This document shows, one piece after another, positions 30,830-41,761 of a DNA stretch of 41,761 nt. A model generated the notes under the pieces. The model had not been told where the DNA came from and did not search any database. It saw only the letters and a list, made by a program, of their open reading frames with translations. The stretch's first letter is position 1; each line of letters begins with the position of its first letter. The position numbers were made by a program, and so were the translations under genes. Source of the DNA: Schoenoplectus triqueter (Eukaryota > Streptophyta > Magnoliopsida > Poales > Cyperaceae); the NCBI GenBank assembly GCA_964058805.1, contig CAXKVV010000807.1, positions 1 to 41,761 on the forward strand, given 5' to 3'.

Positions 30830-33341
30830 ATGGGAGAAGAGGGGTTTGATAAAGCTCCATTGTTGGTGAAGTTATCCAATGAACAAGACCAAGAGCAAAT
30901 AGAACAAGGGATAGTAAGAACAGGTTAGTTGGTATTTAACTTGGAAATATATTCTCTTCTACACATACACTATATCTTTTGGTAGTTTGAGCTTTAAATT
31001 TTTGCTTCTCTTTTTTTGGTTCTGATGGAATTTTGTATGCATATAGGAGCTTTCATGTTATTGGTGTCGTTATGAATTCTTGTGTCCTGTATATCATCTG
31101 CTTTCTAAGTCATCAAACTTTGTTTTCACTATTTTCTTCTCTTTTTGTTATAATCGGACATGACTTTACACAACTTTTGGGAAATGAATGATTTGTTGGG
31201 TTGTTTTATAAATTTCTCCCTTTGGAAGATCGATTCAGATTAACTGCAGCAAAAACAATAGGGAATGATATCTTCTGAAAACACTTTAACAGTGATTAGT
31301 TTTCTCTTTTTTTTTTGGGCCTCAGTGATAAGGTATACTATATCAGACAGATAAAGAACATCAAGTAAAAGCAGTTGCACATTTCATATAAAAGAATATG
31401 TAACAAATAACAGAACATGACTCTGACCTAATAGTTAAAAAGCTGTAATACTATTTATGTTATGGAAAATTGCATATAAGACTTGTAGTATCTAAATGCT
31501 TTTCTTTTGGGTGCTTATATGATATCATTGTTGATACCGTCGTCGATATATGGGCTTTATTATGCATGTTATATAAGTTTATTATTTGTATTATTATCTT
31601 TATTATGTAACTTATTTTGTACAATATTGTTATTATTCACAATAAGTTACATAATTATATATTGTTATTATTCAACTTAAATTTTATCATTCAAGTTAAA
31701 TGAGTTATTATATATTTCTTGACAATATTTAAATTGAATAATAGGAGCAGTTCATGATAAATTACGTAATTAAGTCATTGAAGATAGTAAATGATTTATT
31801 TAACATGCATAATAAAATTCATATCGACATGATGACCATGATATCCGGGCAAATCTCCGTAACGTTTTTTTTTCTTTTAAGTTGGCCGTAAAATGATCCT
31901 GTATTTTATTTTTGCTTCGGTACACTAAAAACATAGCTTAGACTTTTTTTTCAAAAATAAATTTGTAATTTAAAAATATTTTTCAAAATATACCTCTAAA
32001 ATTATAATTTCATTAAAAAAAATTATAGAATATACTTCACTTTCAAAATAATTATAATATTATACCTGTAGAAAAAAAATTTTGACCCTCACATTTTGAA
32101 AGATGACTTCGCCTCTTCTTAGTAAAAACCACACAGGTGAACCGTTATAGAGATTATTTTTGTACATCTTTACTAACTTTGCCTTGATAAATGGAACTTC
32201 AAACTTTTTTTTCCGTGTAAATTCGTTGCTCAATAATTAATACAGATGATAAGATATCTTGTCTATCTATGGAATAACGCATGAGACATGAAAATTAATA
32301 TCTATCAGAATTTATGAAAGCTTTATTTTAAAAAAGATATCCTCTCATAATAAAATCAATGACGTAGTCCAGTAGTTTTTATTTTCTTTTTTCTCTATAC
32401 GAGAATAGTAGTACTCCCTAAATCCAAGGATTGTTAGGTGTTTGAATCACCATGGGCCCATCAATTTTAGATTTTAAAATGTCCACAATATTTCTCTGTT
32501 TCCACTCTCAGGTGACCGACAAAGGATATATCTGTGCACGTTTACCAGACTTTCACTTTTTTTTTCAAGAAATCTAGAAATACCATTAAAAAATTAGCTT
32601 ACAAAATTTACAATTTGTTCCGTACAATTATAATTTATAATAAAGAGTATTAAGTTATCGATAATGATATTTTATAAATCGTAAATAACGATTCGGGTGT
32701 GATTTTGACCGAATTATAATGAAAACTAGATGGTATAAGAAATATTAGTACTTAGATTTTAACGCTAGTATTATAGAAGCACTAAGAAGCGTTGTGTAAT
32801 TAAATGAATCAGGCAACCAATGGAGTGCGACGGCGCATATAATAACAGCGGTGATAGGGTCAGGGGTGCTGTCGCTGGCGTGGAGCGTGGGGCAGCTGGG
32901 CTGGATCGCTGGACCCTTAGCGATGGTCGCATTCGCGGCGGTCACCGCGCTTCAGTCCAGCTTGCTAGCGGATTGCTACAAGTCGCCGGATCCTGAGCGC
33001 GGTCCCATCCGACACCGCTCCTACATGCAAGCGGTCAGGCACCATCTAGGTACGTCAGCAACACCAACCAACACACTGTCTCCTGAGCGCGCTCCCAACC
33101 AAAAACTTCAAGAAAATATCAAATGAATATAGAACCATCCTTTTCTTCAAAACAAGGCAAAACTTTAAAAAGCATGATCTCAAATCTGGATTCTACCATG
33201 TACTATCTAAACTTTCACCAATATATGAATGAAATATGTATTTACAGGGGAGAAGAGCCTTTGGGTGTGTGGTTTCTTTCAACAAACAGGCCTTTTTGGT
33301 TGTGCTGTGGCTTATACCATCACTTCTGCTACCAGTATGAG
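30830..33341 (+). pseudogene. AAP-type amino acid permease, exons 1-3 only (truncated copy)
   Basis: Plasma-membrane H+/amino acid symporter family (AAP, AAAP superfamily). Exons 30830-30923, 32813-33049 and 33248-33341 join in phase at GT-AG sites. Exon 1 gives M-G-E-E-G-F-D-K-A-P-L-L ... I-V-R-T-G. Exon 2 gives A-H-I-I-T-A-V-I-G-S-G-V-L-S-L-A-W-S-V-G-Q-L-G-W (first membrane helix), a second hydrophobic helix and R-S-Y-M-Q-A-V. Exon 3 gives L-W-V-C-G-F-F-Q-Q-T-G-L and A-Y-T-I-T-S-A-T-S-M-R. Together about 140 residues; family members have about 460-490. I find no exon encoding the remaining two thirds between 33342 and 40885, which is filled with repeats. The three exons have no lesion, so truncation may be recent, or the rest may have been moved. 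Intron 1 is 1.9 kb with a MITE in it. Exon 2 is strikingly GC-rich. Confidence 0.75.
31521..31845. mobile_element. MITE with imperfect terminal inverted repeats in permease intron 1
   Basis: GATATCAT...GTCGATATATGGGC and TTTATTATGCATGTTA at the left are mirrored by TAACATGCATAATAAA, ATATCGAC and ATGATATC at the right. The arms match over about 45 bases with small gaps. No clear target duplication. AT-rich centre without coding capacity. The rest of the intron (30924-31520 and 31846-32812) is AT-rich and featureless. Confidence 0.6.
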
Positions 33342-33720
33342 GTATGCTTCCTTTTATACATGTCATGAAGTATACTTTTACCGAAGGCTTATAACAAAAA
33401 AAATATTCAATTAATACGTGTCAAAGTTCTTTCAATTCCTTTTTCTTAATTATTGTGAAAATTAGTGCCTTGGCAAATTACGTCATGAACGTCAAAACTG
33501 TGATAATTAAAATAATGAAGCATGACTCCTGATTTTTTTTTATTAGTAACAAAGGAAAACATAGAAGTAACGCATTTGTAACAACGTAGAGTTGGATTTT
33601 ACAAAAATAACAAGTTCGCATTTGTAAATGTCGTCAAGAGAACTCATTTCAGAAAGTCATCCCAGGAGGCTTTTCTAAAGATGGTCCCGGGCCCACAGCT
33701 TTTTCCCTCTTGCTTTTTCT
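33342..33720. other. Sequence where permease exon 4 would be expected; none found
   Basis: A normal donor GTATGC follows exon 3, but no acceptor plus permease coding sequence is visible in the next 380 bases, nor further on. Moderately AT-rich, no repeat recognised. Confidence 0.6.
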
Positions 33721-34376
33721 AGATTGCAAACGAGTCGAATTCAAGTGAGTAGGACTTAGTTCGAGCTCGATTCATGAAAATTTGAGCCGAGTCGAGTCAA
33801 ATCGAGCTCATGAAACGATTTGAGCTGAAAAATCTAGCTTAACCTCGGCTCATTATTATTTGAGCTAGCTCGAGCTGGCTACGAGCCAATGCATATACGT
33901 TAATTCAATTTAACATTTATATTTAGTATATCTATAAACTACATATTCGATATATCTACAAAAATGACATATGAGTTAGTACAAAATTGATATATCAACA
34001 ATATTAATTTCAATAAAAATTTTGCTGCACTAATTTGAATGGATAAACTAGCAAAAAAACTATCGAGTCAGATATATGAACCGAGTCATGAGTGAGTACG
34101 ATAAGTTATTAAACTGCTGAGATTATGAGATCACGAGAGATAATGAGAGATGAATTATCGAATTAGAGTTTAGCAGAAAAAAATATATAAACTATTATTA
34201 TTCGAGCTGAGTCGAGCTACGAGCCGAGCCAATCCCAACTCACACTCAACTCATTTAACTATCGAGCCAGATTAGCTCGATCTAAATTAGCTTCAATCAG
34301 AATAGTTCGAGCCAAATTAGCTCGAATCCGAACCGAATTCGAGTTGCGCCATGAGCCCGAATTTTTGTGCAACCTT
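33721..34376. mobile_element. Putative hAT-like element rich in TCGAGC/GAGCTCG words
   Basis: Both arms are built from TCGAGC, GAGCTCG and GAGCCGAG words in inverted arrangement. The ends AGATTGCAAA and (other strand) AAGGTTGCACA resemble each other. Flanks CTTTTTCT (33713-33720) and ATTTTTCA (34377-34384) agree at six of eight positions and may be a worn 8-bp target duplication. No coding capacity. Confidence 0.45.
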
Positions 34377-35420
34377 ATTTTTCATGTACAGTCACAGGCC
34401 TGCTAACGGATGTACAGTGGTTTGATTTTAGAGGAAAGAATAAAGCACTAACAAACATTTATTAATTTATTAGACAACACATGATGATCATATCAGATGA
34501 TACAGTATTCTGAAAATAAAGCGTAACTTCTGTTAGTCGTCGATAAAAATCTGATCTAGAAAAATATCACTCGGATGAGCAGATGCACCTAGGAAAAATA
34601 AGAAAGCCAATACTAACAATAATATGTTTACATCAATAATTTTTAGACAAGATTACCCCTTATATTTTTCATAATATACTCGGAATGAAAAAATAAATCG
34701 AACATATTGAAGAAAAAACAGTACTATAAAATAATGAGATTAATAATACTAGAAATTTTGATTTACTCTGATTTCTAATTGAAATAACTTAAATGAAGAA
34801 AGATTAATAATTGAAATTAGTGTAGACTCCTCTTTTATGTTTTGCTTTTGATCATAAAATAAATTTAGCTTCCAAAAAATGTGGTTTTTTTAGAAATGAT
34901 AAATTCATATGTAAAGAATCTTTTTTGTATCTTCCATCACACGTATTACATGATTTGAATGATTATTATGTGAACTAAAATATTTCATTGATTTGACTTA
35001 TATAAATGACTTATAGAAGGTGGAGAATTCTATGTATCATCAATATAAGTGTTTCAATCATTTTTATTATTCTTTCTTCTTACACTATTTTATAGTGGCA
35101 ATATTATAATTGTTAAAATTCAAACACGAGTTTCAGACAATATCATAATTAATTAATTTATGAGTGTTCACCTAAAAATTGTGATAAAGTTGGATACACC
35201 TCTGATGTCTAAGATTCAATATACCTAATAAGTCCTAAACCAATTTATGTGAAAATGATAAAGAAGTATTAAATTAAATTCAGTACTCAATTCGATATAC
35301 TTGACCAGTTTCAATTAACTTGCTTATCGATTAGTTAAAAATTACAATTTATGTTTGCCCTTCGCTGGGTGTTTAAGATATATATTTTTCAATATCTTAA
35401 GAATAAGGAGGGTCGATGCT
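34377..35420. other. AT-rich intergenic sequence, nothing recognised
   Basis: No long coding frame, tandem repeat, LTR or RNA gene could be identified in this kilobase. Confidence 0.6.
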
Positions 35421-35435
35421 CTCGCGAGTCGCGAG

Positions 35436-35908
35436 TAGGGATGTGCAAACAGTCGGTTTGGTTCAAACTAAAATAAATATATACATTCAAAGTTTTTTTT
35501 AGTTTGTTAAATTATGAATCGAACTAGACTTTTAAAAATATCTATCAAATAAATTAAAAATTAAAATTATATTATTTAAAGAGGAGTAAAAATATCAAAA
35601 ATGATAAAAAATGATAGAATAAATAAATAATTTAAGAACAAAATGAATACATAAATAAATATATTTAAATTAATTTTAATATAATCCTTATTTATATTAA
35701 GTAAAATAATTTTGATTGATAAATTTTAAATTATTCTATTTATTCGATTGATCCAATTTAGAAAATAAAACTGAACTAAAAATAAAAAAATGAATTAACT
35801 AAATTTTTTAACCAAAATAAAATTTTTAATTCAAAAAATAAATTAAATAATTCTAAATTTAACAATTGAGTTCAAAATCGATTAAACCGATCTATTCGTA
35901 CATCCCTA
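35436..35908. mobile_element. Non-autonomous hAT element with 8-bp target duplication
   Basis: Ends TAGGGATGTGCAAAC (left) and TAGGGATGTACGAAT (right, other strand), followed inside by CGGTTTGGTT / CGGTTTAATC. Flanks GTCGCGAG (35428-35435) and CTCGCGAG (35909-35916) form an 8-bp duplication with one difference. CTCGCGAG also stands at 35421-35428. 473 bp, AT-rich interior, no coding capacity. Confidence 0.85.
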
Positions 35909-36022
35909 CTCGCGAGTGAGGAAGAGAAAGGGAGAAGCAAAAGGGGGAGGAGCTGTGCGTGAGTGGGGCAAGGGAAAAGCAAGAGGGAAAAAGCAGTGGG
36001 GCTGGGATGGTCTTTGAAATGG

Positions 36023-36218
36023 AATCGGTTAATTTTTTAAGGATTTGAAATTAAAATTTGTCTCAAATTTTATTTTAACCATTAAATTATCATTGAAATT
36101 AGAAAAAATATAGAATGAAAAATAAATTACATCAAAATTAGTAAAAAAATATTGATTTAATGATTAAAACAAAATTTAAGATAAAATTTGGTCCAAATCC
36201 TTAAAAAATTAACCGATT
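36023..36218. mobile_element. Short MITE with about 25-bp perfect terminal inverted repeats
   Basis: AATCGGTTAATTTTTTAAGG at the left edge, running on into GATTTG, is exactly mirrored at the right edge. Inner arms (AATTTTGTC, AACCATTAAAT) also pair imperfectly, so nearly the whole 196 bp folds back. I see no convincing target duplication. Confidence 0.75.
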
Positions 36219-37095
36219 TTGTTATTTCCGTAAAATTCAACTCAACTTTGTTACACTTACACGCTACTCCTACTTTTTTTTGTTACTAATAAAAAAAACG
36301 GGCATGACTCGCACAGTTATGAATAGTCATAAAACAATCAAACACTGAAAACGATCAGACAAATAAAATATAGAGAAGCATTTAAATTAAATGAATTTTT
36401 ATAATAACTTACATCTGCCCCCGAAAAAAAACAAAACATAGATTAACATAAACTAGTACAAAACGTTGCCATCACCAAATAATTCCATCCAGTAGTGTAC
36501 CTGAGGTCATGCATATGTATTTATTATTTGGCTCTTAAACTAAAAAGTCGCTGTCCAAGTTCATAAAATATCTTCTTCAAGGTTAAATTCAACAATCATT
36601 ATCAATGAGGGTTACAATTATCAATCATCAATCAAAAAACCTTGTATACCAAAAACAAATTATGCCCAATTTGGAGAAAGATTCAAAATGGATATTATAT
36701 TTAGGGAAAAAAATTATACAACAAAGGAAGAAGAGAGTGCTAAGAGATAAATAAAGGTACATATATACTAATTACTAAAGCAAAACAGAGGGTAGTGTGA
36801 TTGTGGTGCTTGTTGTCTTGTATCTTTCATTTTCCTTTTTCAGAAAGAGACACTTTAGATATCAGTATCACTAAATGTGGTGATCATGTCATATTGCCTA
36901 ATCAATGGCGAAAGTAGAAATATTCGTCTCCTTTCATGTATCATAATTCATAAATAAGGAATACTGATGAGTGATGAATCAGCCTGATGCCAACTGCCAT
37001 TTTTTCATGTCCCCTCGTATCGTCGTTATATCAATGATATATTTGTTTTCTATACTTTCTTGTAGTAAAATAAATTAAGTTGCTCCCCAAACCAT
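36219..37095. other. Intergenic sequence, nothing recognised
   Basis: AT-rich, with short A and T runs. No gene, RNA or repeat boundary could be supported. Confidence 0.55.
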
Positions 37096-37103
37096 CTTAA
37101 ATT

Positions 37104-37767
37104 CAGGGGCGGAGTTTAAATAGGGACTGGAGGGAGCTACCCCATAAAAAAATTAATATATCTATACTATTATATTATATAAAGCATCTAAGAATTGGAG
37201 GGTCCATTTTTTATCATGATATTTTTTTAATATATTCATTTTATCCCTCAATTAGACGCATAATATTTATTTTTGATTGATCAAACGTATGTGATCGCGT
37301 CCATTGATCCCCTCTTTCTCTTCATTTCTTTCCCATATATACTATTATTTCCATAATATTATTTTTTTATTTAGCAACCTTATACATATTTGATAAGAAA
37401 TTAATGGTGATAATATATGTTAGAATAATTTACTTTTCTTGCCATAAAAATCATTAATCATTAACTCATATTGTGCAAAAATCTCATCCAAAATTAAATA
37501 TAGTCTTTATTATAGGTTTTCTCTATAATTTGATGAATTTATAATTTAATATTAGATAAATGTGAATTTTTTTATCTTATAATGTTTTAATGTTTAAATA
37601 AAAGAGTCTGCTGCAACGCGCGGGTATAGCTAGTTTATTAAGAAGTTGAGATGTTTTATGGTAATTATACTATGATTTAGTACTGCTGCCCCTAAAATTT
37701 ATAATATGATATGTTTAGTCTGCATAAAATTATTTTAGCCCCAAATCCCGACCAAACTTAGCCACTG
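37104..37767. mobile_element. hAT element with perfect 8-bp target duplication, split by a Helitron-like insert
   Basis: Ends CAGGGGCGGAGTTT (left) and CAGTGGCTAAGTTT (right, other strand) are hAT-type inverted repeats. CTTAAATT stands directly outside both (37096-37103 and 37768-37775), a perfect 8-bp duplication. Without the inner insert at 37161-37633 the element is only 191 bp. No coding capacity. Confidence 0.88.
37161..37633 (+). mobile_element. Helitron-like non-autonomous element nested in the hAT element
   Basis: Begins TCTATACTATTATATTATAT and ends GCAACGCGCGGGTATAGCTAG, the TC...CTAG pattern of plant Helitrons with the usual GC-rich stretch near the 3' end. It is inserted between A (37160) and T (37634) without duplicating the target, as Helitrons do. 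473 bp with no coding capacity. The 3' hairpin is weak in this copy. Confidence 0.75.
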
Positions 37768-37775
37768 CTTAAATT

Positions 37776-40700
37776 AATATTTCATCTTTTTTTCTTAAAT
37801 TTTAACTCAGAAGATCAATTTTAAGAAACATAAAACCGGCAACACTCTTCATTTTATTTTATTTTATCTACCAACAAGATTTCATTTCATATAATTTGCA
37901 TCAGTTCTAATATAATGATATTTAATGGACTATCAAACAATAACAAAATTACATAAAATTTGAAACATTATCAATCTATAAGTAAAAAATATATCTATAA
38001 ATTTATTTTTATTTTTAATATTTTTTTAAAAGTTCATTGTCAAAATTGCAAAATAATCCATTGTCAAGATCTCTCTCTAATCGAAAAAAAATTCAATCAC
38101 AAATTTAATACAAGAAATACTTAAAGATTAAACTAATTGGTTGGGACGAAATTGATGCGAGTTGATAAATGGTCGACTTGATTAAGAAGAAAAATCTAAA
38201 AAGAAAATTAATTAGTTGTTTCTCTAACGGGCTTTATTTTTATACTTATCAAATTAATAGCCTGGATGCAAACATGGGTTCTGTGGGCTGGGCCATTCGT
38301 GCTTCTTTGGTTCAGTATGATATTAGAATTAAGTGGCTGTCAAAATTAATGATGGTTTTTTCGATAAAAAAAGAAGAAGTTGGTGGTTTATTTTCTTGTA
38401 GTATTGAATCTATTAGGAGGCTGTTGTGGACTTATGGCTAATATTCATCTTTATCCATCATTGTTTATTTGTTTATAATAACGGTTCATACTTTCAGTTT
38501 GGATAAATTTAACGAGAGATGGCTCAATTTCGTACAGAATTCATATTCTATTATTGAATTTTAAATTATGTACCTGAATTTCAACATGTATCCAAATCTA
38601 GCCATTATGTTAATTTTCAGTTAAAATTCTAATAATGTCAATATGACATCTTACGTGAGTTATGTCATATTATTAATAAAGATTAACAACATTAATAAAT
38701 AATTAAATGAGATAGGAAAAATGAAGGAAATGTTTATTTTTTCTCTAGGATTGTAACTTTATATATCCGATTTGAATAACAAATATTTATTACAATCTAA
38801 CCGTAAAATATAGAATTCACGTAGGATACGATGTTGGTATCATTAAGATCCTGGGTGAAAAATGTACTCATTAGGATAATACAACTTGTGTAATCCACAA
38901 TAAATAAAATTTGGAGACTTGATTTCCATCTTTTCAACAACAAAAAAAGATCCTGAGTGAAAAATATGACAGATTAAAACTGAATACATGTGAAATTCAT
39001 TAACTAAAAATGAATAATTTGAAATTTAATGATCAAATATATGAAATTGAATGACAGAATTTACCCCATTCCATTCAGTTTAGATATATTATAATATTTA
39101 TCTCTATTGTTTGTGGTCTTCTTAGTTGGACCCGTCACTCGCGTGTTAATGGAAATTGTTATATGTCTATTTTTTGTTCAACGATATTTTTACTGAAAGA
39201 AGATACTTAAATACAAAACAAAAAATTATCCTCCATTAGCACTAGAAATAACTTTTTATTAGTAAAGAGTGTGAAATAAAAATTAGAAAATTTAAATGGA
39301 AAAATATATATTGTTGAAATTGACATAAATTGTTAATTGAGTTTTTTATTTAACATACTATTTTCTAAAATATCATAAGAAAGAAAGTTACATATTTATT
39401 TTTAAAAAGATAACACAATTTTCAAAATTAATCTTTTGTAATATTGTTCTCCAAGTTTTTTAAAAATAAAAAACAAAATTTATGAATTTCGTTGTACATA
39501 TCAACAATATAACATATAAATAAAATGATGGCATATCGAAACAAAACGAGGCATTACTCTAATAGATTTAGAATTAGAAATTGTTTTGTCGAGCAAAAAC
39601 AAAGATAGCGATAAATTTCTAGAAAGAAGTATTTATAATTGTTACTTGTAAGGGCCAGTTCGATAATATGATTTTGAATTGGGAAATCAGGACCTCAATC
39701 TTTTATAGCTATGAGTCGTTCGATGAACAAAAGAACCATCTCAAACCAAGTTTGAGCATGTAAATCAACAAAATTATAAGAAAAAAAAATGAGTTCAAAA
39801 TCTGGTTTCTAAAATTAAAGTCAGACTTCATTTTTTTTTGCTCTCAAAATTTCATAGATACTATCCAAAACTGAAAAAAGAACGAGACCTAATCATTGGT
39901 GTAGAAAGATAAAAAAAAAAGTAGGTCCTACAATTTACAATATCCATCGGATCATTTAAATTCACGCGTACAGTAAGTAATATAGGCGATGCGGATTCTA
40001 GTGTTATACCCGACAAGCAGACAACTTGTTTTGAAAGAAATCATGGTAGGTCCATATTTCTATCAAGTCTGGGCCCGCAATTCACGGGCTTGCATATTTG
40101 CATTTATGAATTGAACATGCGTAGATTAGGAAAATAAATAACAATACAAAATTTAGAAAAATAAATATCTTACAAATTCAATAAAGAGCTCAATTACTCA
40201 AATTATACATGATAAAATATATTAGGTTAAATGTCTTTTTTGCACTCGTCTTTGTCACTTGTCAGGGAATATTTAGGCTTAATTTCAATACTGATCCACA
40301 AAGGTATCTCAACTTTTCATCCTTTTTTCTCCCTGATTTTTTCCTGGTAGTCAATGCATGTCCCTATTATTGATCCCCCATGTGCATTTTGGGAGGATAT
40401 ATAGATTTTGGCATTTTCCTCATATCATAAAGATTCTTTAAACTTTTCTTATTTGATGCTTTGCTATCTTTACATGCTAGTAATAAAATGATAATTAAAA
40501 AAGAAGTCTACCAAAACATTTATATTTTTCACTTTACCAAATTACCTCTTACAACAAATACAGAAAAACAAATTATCCTTAAAAACAAATACGGCGAAAT
40601 ATGATATTTATTGTTTGCAAGAAACGTGGAAGTCTTTCTATTTCTGAGGTACCTTGGTATATCTAGGCTAGCAAATCAATCAAACTTTAGTTGCTTTCTG

Positions 40701-40880
40701 TGCACACTTGGTGGTGCATGACATCACAATATGTCCAATCCATTTTATTTGAAAATAACTTGGAGAAGATTCATCCATTCATCATTTCAAAAAAGCTAGA
40801 TTTGACCTCTGACCTCCCTGCTTTAAACTTCACTATATTACATTACACTACTATCTCACTCTCTCTATCCCCCTCAAAAC
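37776..40880. other. AT-rich intergenic region upstream of the second permease
   Basis: I see no gene. A 90-codon open frame at 38169-38441 has no recognisable motif and is probably chance. The phrase GATCCTGGGTGAAAAATGTA near 38849 recurs with two changes near 38949. A small GCCCG/CGGGC hairpin lies near 40075-40090. The rest is simple AT-rich DNA. Confidence 0.5.
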
Positions 40881-40885
40881 GCAAA
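40815..40885 (+). promoter_or_regulatory. Putative core promoter and pyrimidine-rich leader of the second permease
   Basis: A CTATATTAC box near 40832 is followed by a CT-rich tract (CTATCTCACTCTCTCTATCC) that ends a few bases before ATG 40886. This resembles a plant TATA box plus TC-rich initiator and short 5' UTR. The start site is unverified. Confidence 0.4.
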
Positions 40886-41761
40886 ATGGCATTTGATCAC
40901 TCATTGGAAATAGAGCAAGGCTCCCACTGTAAAAAGGATTCTATCATACGAACTGGTAATTGAAACAGGCTCTTGATGCTTCCTCTCTTTTTCCATTTTC
41001 ATGTTCAGGTTTGCTCAGTACTGAGAAACCAAGTGACTGATATATATTAAGAGGACTTAATTTATTTACATCTATCAAGTCCCTACATCTTGCAACTATA
41101 CTATTCTAGATTATACTAGATTGATATGCCAAATAAACCACCATGGACCAATTTGTCGGAAACTCCGCCTATGCATTTTTTGTACAACCAGTCCCAAGTT
41201 GAAAAAAAAAATGAGGGTTGTGCTAGACGTAGCCGTCAACGTAAAAATATAGTTTTTCTTATGAAAACGAAATCCAATGGGTTTCATTTCTAGCATACCC
41301 CAACAGGTTTGAGAATAAAGGCTTTGAATTTGAAGTTTTTTTAATTTGGGGGGACTCGAAGCGAGCATGAATTTTGTTATTTTTCCATAGGAACTGGTCT
41401 GACATGCACTGCACACATCATCACTGCTGTTATCGGATCCGGCGTGCTGTCTCTTGCGTGGAGCACAGCACAATTAGGATGGATAGCTGCCCCTGTCTGC
41501 ATGCTTTGCTTTGCAATTGTTACTTATATCTCAGCTTTTCTCATGTCAGAGTGTTATAGGACCAGCACGGGGGAGAGGAACCGATCATACATAGAAGCTG
41601 TTAGGTTTTACTTAGGTACCGGAAAAAGATGTTTTACTTTGGTTTAGAACTTAAAATTGAGATTGATTTGAATTTAAACTCAATAACAAAGATTTAGTTA
41701 CTGGTAAATTCAGGAACAAGGCGAACTTGGTTTTGTGGGTGGCTTCAGTATGTGTCCTTTT
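40886..41761 (+). CDS. AAP-type amino acid permease, 5' exons (continues past window)
   Basis: H+-coupled amino acid transporter of the plant AAP family. Exons 40886-40955, 41391-41615 and 41714 to the window end join in phase with GT-AG introns, at the same three positions and phases as the copy at 30830. Exon 1 gives M-A-F-D-H-S-L-E-I-E-Q and ends I-I-R-T-G; exon 2 gives A-H-I-I-T-A-V-I-G-S-G-V-L-S-L-A-W-S-T-A-Q-L-G-W and C-Y-R-T-S-T-G-E-R-N-R-S-Y-I-E-A-V; exon 3 starts T-W-F-C-G-W-L-Q-Y-V. The loop after C-Y-R lacks the P-D-P seen in most relatives and in the other copy. The exons are intact; whether the gene is complete cannot be seen. Which AAP subgroup it belongs to is not decided here. 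Confidence 0.88.

Noticed and set aside
38169..38441. Possible 90-residue protein
   Set aside because: No family resemblance, AT-rich context and no promoter or splice signals; likely chance.
33342..40885. Hidden exons 4 onwards of the first permease
   Set aside because: I looked for the expected hydrophobic, conserved permease segments on the plus strand and found none; the interval is AT-rich DNA and transposons.

Overview
This is nuclear DNA of a flowering plant, very probably a eudicot. The evidence is a many-exon gene with GT-AG introns, an AT-rich background, plant-type LTR retrotransposons primed by initiator Met tRNA or Asp tRNA, plant LINEs, hAT elements, a Helitron-like element and MITEs, and plant-type amino acid permease genes. 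I cannot name the species.

Layout. 1-2298: 5' part of a Ty1/copia element on the minus strand, with an uninterrupted gag-protease-integrase frame of 698 codons. It lies inside an intron of the next gene. 2614-23719: 27 exons on the plus strand of a SPLAYED-type (SYD) SWI/SNF2 chromatin-remodelling ATPase. The 5' exons lie before the window. The window encodes 3,220 residues plus stop: QLQ-like motif, HSA, both lobes of the Snf2 ATPase, SnAC, AT-hooks, then a very long repetitive acidic C-terminal tail in one 5.2-kb exon. Its introns hold at least six retroelement insertions (two copia, two L1 tails, two RTE pieces), all antisense to the gene.

23720-30829: a repeat-filled spacer. It holds a degenerate tandem array, a 392-bp fold-back element whose ends are 20-bp palindromes, the LTR/leader and broken gag of a Ty3/gypsy element, a hAT element with 8-bp target duplications, and AT microsatellite.

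30830-41761: two AAP-type amino acid permease genes on the plus strand. The first has only exons 1-3 and then runs into repeats, so it looks like a truncated copy. The second starts at 40886 and leaves the window in exon 3. Between them are several non-autonomous DNA elements, including a Helitron-like element nested in a hAT element with a perfect 8-bp target duplication.

Functionally the window joins one chromatin regulator and an unrelated transporter cluster; nothing suggests a shared pathway. I see no clearly new biological system. The most notable points are the orientation bias and intactness of the TEs in SYD, the palindrome-ended fold-back element, the nested transposons and the truncated permease. 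All exon boundaries were assigned by eye from splice consensus, reading-frame continuity and remembered family sequence; none was tested against a transcript.
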